Assembly (NCBI GenBank): GCA_002378005.1
Contig: DFQY01000047.1
Span: 4,181-68,180, forward strand
DNA: 64,000 nt
Direction: 5' to 3'
DNA from: Flavobacteriales bacterium UBA3477
Lineage (GTDB): Bacteria; Bacteroidota; Bacteroidia; Flavobacteriales; Schleiferiaceae
A model generated the notes under the pieces. That model made no database searches and was not told where the DNA came from. It worked only from the letters and a program-made list of their open reading frames with translations. Positions 43,220 through 51,331 of the stretch are shown in pieces. The translations under genes and the position numbers were made by a program. Each line of letters begins with the position of its first letter. Within the stretch, counting starts at the first letter, position 1.

Positions 43220-45021
43220 GTTCAATAATAGCTGTTTTATCAGACCATGTAGCCAATCAAATTGCTGCAGGGGAAGTGGTGCAACGCCCAGCCTCTGTAG
43301 TCAAGGAATTGTTGGAGAACAGCATAGATGCTGGGGCTACAAAGATCACCTTACAACTCGAGGGATCTGGACGTACACTCATCTCAGTCACTGATAACGG
43401 AAGTGGCATGGGTAAGGAAGATGCTGAGCGCTGTTTTTTGCGCCACGCCACAAGCAAGATTAAAAACGCTGAAGATCTCTTTAACCTTCACACTAGAGGG
43501 TTTCGTGGGGAAGCCATGGCCTCCATCGCTGCTGTATCTCACACGTTAATGCGCACCAATACCGCAGATGAGGGTTTAGGACTTGAGATCAAGTTGGAAG
43601 GTGGTAGCATAGTGGCAAAGAATCCTTACCCCTGTGCCCAAGGAACATATGTAGAGGTCAAGAACTTGTTTTACAATGTACCCGCACGTCGCAAGTTCCT
43701 TAAAAATGATCGCGTAGAATTGCGCCATTGTGTCGACGAATTTCACCGTGTTGCATTAGTTCACACCTCCATCGAATGGATTATGAAAAGCGATGGCAAC
43801 ACTTTATTCCATCTCAAACCTGAGCCGCTACGTCGCCGTATTAATGGCATATTTGGACGAAAATTCGATGAGCGCCTCGTTCCGATAGAGGAAGAGACAG
43901 AGGTTGTTAAAGTCAGCGGTTTCATTTTAAAGCCCGAGTTTGCCAAGAAGAAACGCGGCGAGCAATTCTTCTTTGTCAACGATAGGTTCATCAAATCACC
44001 TTACCTACATAACGCACTACGCGAAGCTTTTGAGGAGGTCTTGACCGCAGAACACCATCCGGGCTATTTCTTGCACCTGCAAGTAGATCCTCAGAGTTTG
44101 GATGTAAATATCCACCCTACCAAAACAGAGGTGAAGTTTGAGGACGAGCGCACCATTTATGCAGTTCTCCGCAGTGCAGCCCGCCACGCCATTGGGCAGT
44201 TTAATGTCGCTCCCGCCATAGACTTTGATGCAGAACAGAGCTTTAAAGTTCCGCCCTTACCTGAAGGACACCTTCCGAAGCCGCCTCAGATCCAAGTCAA
44301 TCCAAACTTCAACCCCTTCGAGTCGACGAAATCAAATCCGCCGCGCATCAGGTCCAACGACGAGCGGTACGAGCGCATTAAAAACGAAAAATACCTCAAT
44401 ACCCAACAAGCTTTTGATGCCCCGAAAGAGTGGAATATCGAAGATGCCCTACCTGTAGATCCGGTCAGTGGAAAAATCATCCGATGGGGCAAATTCGCCA
44501 TTACTACTTTGGGCGCAAAAGCACTAGTCATTGACATCAAAGGGGCTCGCTTCAGAATCTTATATGACCAAATCTGGTCGAAACTCCAAGATGCGACCGT
44601 GCCTTCACAACAGGTGTTGTTCCCAAAGAGTATTTCCTTGTCCATGACTGAAAGAGCACTGTACCAAGCACACGAACAAGATTTTACCATCGCAGGATTT
44701 GACTTAGCTCCTGGAACCACAGAGGGTGAATATGACATCAAAGGCATTCCAATGATGCTCAATATCGAACAGGCCATACCCACACTGGAAGCACTGTTCG
44801 AACAATACCACGAGCAAGAGGAAGCAGGCGAGAACAAACTTCTCAAAAGCATCGCCTTGGCCATCGCGCAATACGGCGCGGCCACACAAGATCCAAGAAC
44901 CGCGGAGGAACTCTACGTGTTAAGAGAACAACTCCTGAGCAGTTCCAACCCACAATACACTCCTAAGGGCAAGAAAATCATCGTCGAATGGAGCCTTGAA
45001 GAGATTGAAAAAGCATTATGA
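43216..45021 (+). CDS. mutL: DNA mismatch repair protein MutL (degenerate endonuclease motifs)
   Basis: MutL links mismatch recognition by MutS to strand removal. The 601-residue product has the GHKL ATPase motifs ELLENSIDAGAT (31-42), VTDNGSGM (58-65) and TRGFRGEAM (93-101), a proline-rich linker near residues 335-400 and a C-terminal dimerisation domain. In the place of the endonuclease motif DQHAxxE it has DIKGARFR (440-447), and the C-terminal metal-binding CPHGRP is replaced by YTPKGKK (581-587). So cutting activity is doubtful. It is the second gene of a five-gene operon with four-base overlaps on both sides. Confidence 0.95.
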   Translation: MSSIIAVLSDHVANQIAAGEVVQRPASVVKELLENSIDAGATKITLQLEGSGRTLISVTDNGSGMGKEDAERCFLRHATSKIKNAEDLFNLHTRGFRGEAMASIAAVSHTLMRTNTADEGLGLEIKLEGGSIVAKNPYPCAQGTYVEVKNLFYNVPARRKFLKNDRVELRHCVDEFHRVALVHTSIEWIMKSDGNTLFHLKPEPLRRRINGIFGRKFDERLVPIEEETEVVKVSGFILKPEFAKKKRGEQFFFVNDRFIKSPYLHNALREAFEEVLTAEHHPGYFLHLQVDPQSLDVNIHPTKTEVKFEDERTIYAVLRSAARHAIGQFNVAPAIDFDAEQSFKVPPLPEGHLPKPPQIQVNPNFNPFESTKSNPPRIRSNDERYERIKNEKYLNTQQAFDAPKEWNIEDALPVDPVSGKIIRWGKFAITTLGAKALVIDIKGARFRILYDQIWSKLQDATVPSQQVLFPKSISLSMTERALYQAHEQDFTIAGFDLAPGTTEGEYDIKGIPMMLNIEQAIPTLEALFEQYHEQEEAGENKLLKSIALAIAQYGAATQDPRTAEELYVLREQLLSSSNPQYTPKGKKIIVEWSLEEIEKAL

Positions 45022-45749
45022 TCGTACAACGCAGATTTAGTTTAATGCCCACCGTTGTGAAGAACCTGTTGATCATCAACGGGCTGTTCTTCCTAGGAAT
45101 GTACAGTATTCGCAACACCTTTGGTATTGATATTACGGATTGGCTAGGACTGTATTTTCCCTTGTCGGACAGCTTCCTCCCTGTCCAATTAGTTTCTCAC
45201 ATGTTCATGCACGGCAACATGGGCCACATCTTCTCCAACATGATCATGCTGTGGTTTTTGGGCAGCGCAATGGAGAACTATTGGGGACCGAAGAGATTCT
45301 TGATCTACTACCTATTGACAGGATTAGGCGCCAGCGCCCTGCAAATCGGAGTCAACGCCTTGGAATATTCCCAATTAAGCGCTCAACTAGACAGCGCCGC
45401 AATGGACACCATTCTGAGCAAGGGTGCTGATATCATTAATCAAGGCATGAACTACACTGATCCGGTGAGGGGTGCGATGAACAGATTACTTCACGTACCG
45501 ATGGTAGGTGCCTCGGGCGCTGTTTTCGGTGTACTGCTCGCGTTCGGGATGACCTTTCCAAACCAGGTTATCTACCTTAACTTTTTCTTCCCTATCAAAG
45601 CCAAATATTTCGTCATAGGCTACGGCCTTTTAGAACTGTACAACGGCTTTGCAGTGAGCAATAGCGGCATCGCACACTTTGCCCACCTCGGCGGGATGCT
45701 ATTCGGCTACCTGCTCATCAGAAAATGGCGCAGAGAAATGTATCTTTAA
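45018..45749 (+). CDS. Rhomboid family intramembrane serine protease
   Basis: The 243-residue product has six or more membrane helices, the catalytic serine in GASGAVFGVL, the catalytic histidine in HFAHLGGMLFGYL, and the HGNMGHIFSNM (loop 1) His-Asn motif. Rhomboids cut membrane proteins inside the bilayer. Its ATG overlaps the mutL stop, and a second rhomboid gene follows after 18 bases, so the operon produces two paralogues. Confidence 0.92.
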   Translation: MIVQRRFSLMPTVVKNLLIINGLFFLGMYSIRNTFGIDITDWLGLYFPLSDSFLPVQLVSHMFMHGNMGHIFSNMIMLWFLGSAMENYWGPKRFLIYYLLTGLGASALQIGVNALEYSQLSAQLDSAAMDTILSKGADIINQGMNYTDPVRGAMNRLLHVPMVGASGAVFGVLLAFGMTFPNQVIYLNFFFPIKAKYFVIGYGLLELYNGFAVSNSGIAHFAHLGGMLFGYLLIRKWRREMYL

Positions 45750-45767
45750 GATTCCAGACCCCAGTAC

Positions 45768-46673
45768 ATGAGTGATTTCATCAATAGAATCAAACACGAC
45801 GCATTCAAGGGCGATTATTTGACCCGATTGCTGTACCTCAACATTGGGGTGTTTCTATTGTACAGCATCTCAAACGCATTTATCACGCTATTGACCGGCC
45901 AGATTGGGCTAATACCTCGCCTAGCCGACGATCTTTTAGCCCTACCCTCCACCCCGTGGAAACTGGCCACCCGACCGTGGACCTTGTTGACCTACATGTT
46001 CACACATTTCAGCTTCCGCCACATACTCTTCAACATGCTCATCCTATACTTCTCGGGTAAGATGCTCATGGAATATTTGGGCGAAAAGCGCATGCTCGCG
46101 TTGTACATCTATGGAGGTATAGGTGGTGGAATGCTCTACATCATTCTCTACAACATCAGCCCTATTTTGGGCGCAGGTACCATGGTTGGCGCAAGCGCAG
46201 GTACCATTGCGGTATTAGTTGCCGGGGCCATGTATTTACCAAATATGCCGGTCCGATTATGGGGAATCTTCGAAGTAAAATATTGGATGCTCGCGGCAGG
46301 TATTGTCTTACTCGATATTCTTAGCCTGACCGGTTCTAACGCCGGTGGCCACATCGCACACCTTGGAGGTGCCATAGTCGCGTATTTCTTCATTCGCAGC
46401 ATGCGCAACGGACATGAATGGAATGTGTACCTATTCCAAGTCATTGATGCGGTACGCAACACCCTCTACCGAAATTCACGCAAGCGCAGAGGCTTCAAAT
46501 TTGGCGAGCGCAACTACACAAAATATGAGGAGGTAAAGACAAAAAAATCGGACCCCCCGAAAAGTGATACTACCAAAATGGACGCCATCCTAGATAAGAT
46601 CAAGGAGAAAGGATACGACAGCTTGAGCAAAGAGGAGAAGGCCTATTTGTTTAAAATCTCGAAGGACCAGTGA
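45768..46673 (+). CDS. Rhomboid family protease with C-terminal DUF6576-like tail
   Basis: The 301-residue product has six membrane helices, the HFSFRHILFNM loop, the serine motif GASAGTIAVL and the histidine motif GHIAHLGGAIV. After the membrane part a basic linker leads to a helix-turn unit IKEKGYDSLSKEEKAYLF, the DUF6576-like C-terminal unit common in Bacteroidota rhomboids. The Ser-His dyad is intact. It is the second of two tandem rhomboids, and its stop overlaps the GTG of the next gene. Confidence 0.91.
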   Translation: MSDFINRIKHDAFKGDYLTRLLYLNIGVFLLYSISNAFITLLTGQIGLIPRLADDLLALPSTPWKLATRPWTLLTYMFTHFSFRHILFNMLILYFSGKMLMEYLGEKRMLALYIYGGIGGGMLYIILYNISPILGAGTMVGASAGTIAVLVAGAMYLPNMPVRLWGIFEVKYWMLAAGIVLLDILSLTGSNAGGHIAHLGGAIVAYFFIRSMRNGHEWNVYLFQVIDAVRNTLYRNSRKRRGFKFGERNYTKYEEVKTKKSDPPKSDTTKMDAILDKIKEKGYDSLSKEEKAYLFKISKDQ

Positions 46674-47725
46674 AAAAGCGCCTCTGGATACTGCGAACGT
46701 TCAACGTAGGACTCTTTTACGCCACACTACTTATCGGTTTTGGATCAATACTACCTGGCAATTGGATTCCAGGCTCTGGAGTACTGAGCATCCTGTTTCC
46801 ATTCTTGCTGTTCCCCCATTTGATCATGATTCTAATCTGGGCTAGATTCCGCCCTAAGCACATGCTCAAAAACCTGATATGCCTTGCTATACTGTTCTTC
46901 CCAGTGATGGCCCTATCTCCGATGAGCGGATTTCCCGCTCCCGAACAAACTGTCTGGAAGGTGGCCAGCTACAACGTACGGGCGTTCTACCAGCAGCGCG
47001 GCATCACCAATGACATCGCACAATGGACACAAACGGAAGGCATCGACATACTATGCACTCAAGAAATGCGTCGCAGCGTCGCCAATCCTGTAGCCGACCA
47101 CTTCCCTTACCGAGTATATGCGCCAAACAACAAGAGCATTGGGACCGCGATATATTCAAAATTCCCCATCATTAACCACGGCTCATTGGTATTCGATGCC
47201 ATTGAAGAGAACTCGTACGCCAAGCGTAGCGCCGGTTATGCAGATATCGCTCTGCCCGACGACACCATACGCATCATCAACATCCACTTGAGCTCCACCG
47301 GCATCAAGGATATGGACATGGAGATTGAGCCCACACGGGAGGAATGGATTGAAAAAGGCCAATTCATGGCGAAGAAAATCGCCCGCTCGGACAGAGACCG
47401 TGGCAAACAAGGCCGAAGCATCGTGCAATGGGTCGGTGAAAGCCCGTATCCCGTAGTACTTACTGGAGACTTCAACTCTGTACCAGGCGGGAACTTGTAT
47501 GCGCGCTTACTATGGAAATTAGACGATCCATACCTCTTCAAAGGATCTGGCGCATGGGGCTCCTACCTTCCATTATTGCAAAAAGGTCTTCCCTTGCGTA
47601 TAGACTGGACTCTGGTGGACGGACAATTGCCCTATTCCGGCCAATACCTCAGCGATGTGGCTTTTAGTGACCACCGCCCACTGATTACCACCTTTAGCGC
47701 TCCAACCGAGCCTCTAGAAGATTAA
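46670..47725 (+). CDS. Membrane-anchored endonuclease/exonuclease/phosphatase family protein
   Basis: The 351-residue product has three N-terminal membrane helices (about 10-90), then an EEP domain with SYNVRAF, CTQEMRR, NIHLSSTG, LTGDFNS and a final SDHRPL, which are the metal-binding and catalytic blocks of the Mg2+-dependent fold (DNase I-like phosphodiesterase). The catalytic domain should lie outside the cytoplasm. The start is a GTG overlapping the rhomboid stop. The substrate could be a nucleic acid, lipid or sugar phosphate. Its 3' end overlaps the convergent binding-protein gene by 32 bases. Confidence 0.9.
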   Translation: MKKRLWILRTFNVGLFYATLLIGFGSILPGNWIPGSGVLSILFPFLLFPHLIMILIWARFRPKHMLKNLICLAILFFPVMALSPMSGFPAPEQTVWKVASYNVRAFYQQRGITNDIAQWTQTEGIDILCTQEMRRSVANPVADHFPYRVYAPNNKSIGTAIYSKFPIINHGSLVFDAIEENSYAKRSAGYADIALPDDTIRIINIHLSSTGIKDMDMEIEPTREEWIEKGQFMAKKIARSDRDRGKQGRSIVQWVGESPYPVVLTGDFNSVPGGNLYARLLWKLDDPYLFKGSGAWGSYLPLLQKGLPLRIDWTLVDGQLPYSGQYLSDVAFSDHRPLITTFSAPTEPLED

Positions 47726-49250
47726 GGGCATTTAGGGCATTCGATGCCACCCCACTCACATAATCTGGATAGACGCGTAGGACCTCGTCGTAAAACAAAG
47801 GCACCAACACCTGTTCTTGCATCAGGTATTGATCAGCCCTGCGCATAAGCGCACTGCGATCCTCACCCGGAGGCAAGGCGCGTATCTGTTCATACATCTC
47901 ATCGTAATGAACATCCTCATACAAACTATAATTCGGTCCATTCGGCGCCTTGTATCCACTGTAGAATAGCATCAAGTAATTTTCAGCATCCGGGTAATCC
48001 GCAATCCAACTGGCCCTGAAAAAGCCCAAGGTTCCTGAACTCTTTTCACTCCTCAATGTCGCAGAAGGAACCACATTGACGGCTATGGACCAACCTAAGC
48101 CGGCCATCTCACCCTGCACGTACTCGCACAGATCTCGGTAATTCGCTACGGTAACCAGAGTAAGCTCCGGCAACTCTATAGAGGCCAAAAGTGCAGTTAC
48201 CGAATCCGGCGCATACGTAGCCCCTATACTATCCTGGTATTCGGGTAAGCCAAAGGGCACTATTCCCCCACGTGCAGGAATTCCCACTCCATTGCGAAGG
48301 GACTGTATCATTTCTTCCCTATTGATTCCCGCATTCAGGGCCCAACGAAGTTCCTTTGGCAACCCTTTTTCCGCATTGAAAATCAAATACTCCGTATTTA
48401 AAAACGGTGTGCGCTCCAACCGGTGACCTGCTTGGTATCGCGATTGCAGTTCACCAGATTTGGTCAACAAGTCGTCTTTGAAACTTGGATCGAGGTTAGG
48501 TAAAAAATCAAAGTTCCCACTGAGATACTCCAAGAAAGCGCTTTGCTGATCCGGTAAAAAAGATATACTGATGCCATCGAGATAGGGTAAAGACTGCCCT
48601 TCGGCATCTTGTTTCCAGTACTGCTCATGTTTATGAAGGACCAATTTTTCCCCATGATGCCAGCGGTGCATCTTGAAAGGGCCCGTGCCCACTGGCGAAG
48701 TAGCAACCTCTATTGCCCCTGCGGGCATCACCCCGCAATACGGCATGGCCAAAAGGGACAAGAACGAGGCATTTGGAGCATGTAGCTCAATAATCACCGT
48801 ACCCGCCACACTCTCTTGAATGTCCAAGACCTCCTCCAATACCCAGCTGCCCGGAGAGGCTATGGCGAGATCTTGCAAACGCTTTAGACTATAGACAACA
48901 TCTGCAGGACTGAGCTTATTTCCGTTGTGGAAGTAGGCATCACGCAAAGAAAACTCATACACTCGGCCATTCTCGGAAACCGACCACTGAACAGCTAAAG
49001 CAGGCACTATTTCATTCTCTGAATCCAAGGCCACCAAGGATTCAAAGAGTTGCTGTACTGCCCAAATAGTGCTTTTATCCTTAGCAAATGCAGGATCCAA
49101 AGTAGGAATGCCTGCTGGCTCATTATACCTGAAGACCATTTTATCGACCTCCATTTGAGAATTACACCCCAAAAGTGTGGAAAGTACAAGGCATACAAAA
49201 AAGCCCCCTAGAAAGGAGGCTTTTCGTATCGTTATGCCTGTATTAAGCAT
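47694..49250 (-). CDS. Oligopeptide-type ABC transporter substrate-binding lipoprotein
   Basis: The 518-residue product is an extracytoplasmic solute-binding protein of family 5 (DppA/OppA-like) with SPADVVYSLKRL, VGTGPFKMHRW and YPDAENYLMLFYSG blocks. The signal peptide ends in the lipobox STLLGC (Cys29), so it is a lipoprotein. The start at 49250 gives this signal; the codons from about 49224 to 49197, which encode KASFLGGFF, also form the gyrB terminator hairpin. No permease genes are near. The ATG overlaps gyrB by eight bases. Confidence 0.9.
   Translation of the reverse strand: MLNTGITIRKASFLGGFFVCLVLSTLLGCNSQMEVDKMVFRYNEPAGIPTLDPAFAKDKSTIWAVQQLFESLVALDSENEIVPALAVQWSVSENGRVYEFSLRDAYFHNGNKLSPADVVYSLKRLQDLAIASPGSWVLEEVLDIQESVAGTVIIELHAPNASFLSLLAMPYCGVMPAGAIEVATSPVGTGPFKMHRWHHGEKLVLHKHEQYWKQDAEGQSLPYLDGISISFLPDQQSAFLEYLSGNFDFLPNLDPSFKDDLLTKSGELQSRYQAGHRLERTPFLNTEYLIFNAEKGLPKELRWALNAGINREEMIQSLRNGVGIPARGGIVPFGLPEYQDSIGATYAPDSVTALLASIELPELTLVTVANYRDLCEYVQGEMAGLGWSIAVNVVPSATLRSEKSSGTLGFFRASWIADYPDAENYLMLFYSGYKAPNGPNYSLYEDVHYDEMYEQIRALPPGEDRSALMRRADQYLMQEQVLVPLFYDEVLRVYPDYVSGVASNALNALNLLEARLER
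49197..49224 (-). terminator. Intrinsic terminator of gyrB located inside the next gene
   Basis: On the minus strand AAAAGCCTCC, loop TTTCTA and GGGGGCTTTT form a ten-pair stem with one wobble, followed by six T in all (some in the stem). It stands 19 bases after the gyrB stop and 26 bases after the start codon of the lipoprotein gene, so it must lie within that reading frame. Confidence 0.72.
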
Positions 49251-51186
49251 CAATGTTTGCGTATTTAGCGTTGCGCTCGATGAAATCACGACGTGGCGGT
49301 ACATCATCGCCCATCAACATGGAGAAGACACGATCCGCTTCCGCGCTATCGTCAATGGTCACTTGTTTCAAGATGCGCTCCTCAGGATTCATGGTAGTAT
49401 CCCAAAGTTGTTCTGCGTTCATCTCCCCGAGACCCTTGTAGCGCTGGATACCGACACCGGAACCGGCATCACCACTAAACTCTTGAGCAATCTGATCGCG
49501 TTGCTTGTCGTCCCAAGCATAAGCTTGTTTTGCGCCTTTTTTTACCAAATACAATGGTGGAGTAGCGATATACACGTAGCCCAATTCTACCAACTCACGC
49601 ATGTAGCGGAAGAAGAAGGTCAAGATCAACGTTGAAATATGGCTACCGTCCACATCGGCATCCGTCATGATGACAATCTTGTGGTAACGTAGCCTATCAA
49701 GATTCAAAGCTTTGCTATCCTCCTCTGTACCCACACTTACACCCAGAGCTGTGTACATGTTCTTGATCTCTTCGTTTTCAAACACCTTGTGAGAAATTGC
49801 TTTCTCGACGTTCAAGATCTTACCACGAAGCGGAAGAATGGCTTGGAAATTACGGTCACGGCCTTGTTTCGCCGTTCCACCAGCAGAATCACCCTCCACA
49901 AGGAAGATTTCACATACATGCGGATCTGTTTCAGAACAATCGCTCAGCTTTCCAGGCAAGCCCATGGAAGACATGGTTCCTTTGCGCTGCACCATTTCGC
50001 GAGCTTTCTTCGCAGCTACACGAGCCTTAGCAGCAAGCAATACCTTTTGAACGATGACTTTCGCTTCGTTCGGGTGTTCCTCTAAGAAATTCGTCAACAT
50101 CTCGCCAACGAGCTTATCAACTGCACCGCTGACTTCTTTATTTCCAAGTTTGGTTTTAGTCTGACCCTCAAACTGAGGTTCCATAACCTTTACAGAAATA
50201 ACCGCTGTCAATCCTTCTCGGAAATCATCCCCGGCGATTTCAACTTTTTCTTTGGCTAACAATCCACTTTCGTCCGCATATTTCTTCAACGTACGGGTCA
50301 AAGCACGACGGAATCCCGCCAAGTGAGTACCTCCCTCGTGCGTGTTGATGTTGTTGACATACGAGTGAATGTTCTCGTTATAGGTAGTGTTGTAATGCAT
50401 GGCTACTTCCACTGGAATGCCATCGCGCTCACCTTCCATACACATTACCTCGGGCATGATTACCTCGCGGTTACTGTCGATGTACTTCACAAAACCAGCC
50501 AATCCATCTTCACTGATGAAGCGCTCTCCAAGAGGTTCGCCTTTTTCATCTAGTTCACGAAGGTCCTTCAGTGTAATGGCGATGCCTTTATTTAGGAAGG
50601 CCAATTCACGCATGCGCTTTGCTAGGATTTCGTAATGGTATTCGGTTTCCTCGAAGATTTCGTGGTCCGGCTTAAAGGTGACGATAGTTCCACGGTAATC
50701 TGTAGTGCCGATCTCACGTGTAGGGTATTGTGCCACCCCGCGAGAAAACTCAACCTCGTGTTTCTTTCCATTGCGGTGCACCTCAGCATGGAGCATTACA
50801 GATAGTGCGTTCACACAACTTACACCTACCCCGTGCAAGCCACCGGAAACCTTGTAGGAATCTTTATCAAATTTACCCCCTGCGTGAAGAACCGTCATAA
50901 CCACCTCTAAGGTAGAGCGACCATCTTTGGGGTGCATATCCGTGGGAATCCCACGACCATCATCCTTTACAGTGATGCTATTATCTTCATTAATGGTCAC
51001 GTAGATGTCTTTCGCGTGACCGGCCAATGCTTCATCAATAGAGTTATCAACCACCTCATAAACAAGATGGTGCAATCCTTTGAGACCAATGTCTCCGATG
51101 TACATGGCGGGGCGTTTTCGAACGGCCTCTAGTCCTTCCAGAATCTGAATGGAACCACCGTCGTAATTCTTCTCTTGTTCACTCAT
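49243..51186 (-). CDS. gyrB: DNA gyrase subunit B
   Basis: GyrB is the ATPase subunit of the type II topoisomerase that introduces negative supercoils. The 647-residue product has the GHKL ATP site EVVDNSIDEALAG and GGLHGVGVSCVNAL, the transducer domain, and the TOPRIM motifs EGDSAGGTAKQGRDR and DADVDGSHI, with no long insertion. ParE-specific features are absent. It is transcribed alone or with the downstream lipoprotein gene, and a promoter with an inverted repeat lies upstream. Confidence 0.96.
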   Translation of the reverse strand: MSEQEKNYDGGSIQILEGLEAVRKRPAMYIGDIGLKGLHHLVYEVVDNSIDEALAGHAKDIYVTINEDNSITVKDDGRGIPTDMHPKDGRSTLEVVMTVLHAGGKFDKDSYKVSGGLHGVGVSCVNALSVMLHAEVHRNGKKHEVEFSRGVAQYPTREIGTTDYRGTIVTFKPDHEIFEETEYHYEILAKRMRELAFLNKGIAITLKDLRELDEKGEPLGERFISEDGLAGFVKYIDSNREVIMPEVMCMEGERDGIPVEVAMHYNTTYNENIHSYVNNINTHEGGTHLAGFRRALTRTLKKYADESGLLAKEKVEIAGDDFREGLTAVISVKVMEPQFEGQTKTKLGNKEVSGAVDKLVGEMLTNFLEEHPNEAKVIVQKVLLAAKARVAAKKAREMVQRKGTMSSMGLPGKLSDCSETDPHVCEIFLVEGDSAGGTAKQGRDRNFQAILPLRGKILNVEKAISHKVFENEEIKNMYTALGVSVGTEEDSKALNLDRLRYHKIVIMTDADVDGSHISTLILTFFFRYMRELVELGYVYIATPPLYLVKKGAKQAYAWDDKQRDQIAQEFSGDAGSGVGIQRYKGLGEMNAEQLWDTTMNPEERILKQVTIDDSAEADRVFSMLMGDDVPPRRDFIERNAKYANIDA

Positions 51187-51215
51187 AAAGATCAGTGCGT
51201 AAGTTCGCTTAATGC

Positions 51216-51257
51216 TATCTTAACAAAGATAACTTTTAGGGGCTCAAAAAGCGACAA
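51216..51257 (-). promoter_or_regulatory. Candidate gyrB promoter with inverted repeat over the -7 region
   Basis: On the minus strand TTG (51257-51255) and TATCTTTG (51231-51224) are 23 bases apart, matching the -33/-7 pattern; the start codon is 38 bases after the -7 element. TATCTT (51216-51221) and AAGATA (51226-51231) form an inverted repeat with a four-base spacer that includes the -7 element and the presumed start point. Confidence 0.42.
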
Positions 51258-51274
51258 AAGGGGCCTAAGCCCCT
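51256..51274 (-). terminator. Probable terminator of the barrel protein gene
   Basis: On the minus strand AGGGGC, loop TTAG and GCCCCT give a six-base stem followed by TTTTGTCG. It is 58 bases after the stop of the gene ending at 51332. The T-tract is short, so the strength is uncertain; it overlaps the -33 region of the gyrB promoter. Confidence 0.5.
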
Positions 51275-51331
51275 CTTGCAGTTACCAACAAGGTTATCAA
51301 CATTTTCGGTATTTCCCGAGGATTTGGACCG

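Noticed and set aside
44286..44885. A 199-codon minus-strand ORF
   Set aside because: It is antisense to the mutL C-terminal domain, with no recognisable domain.
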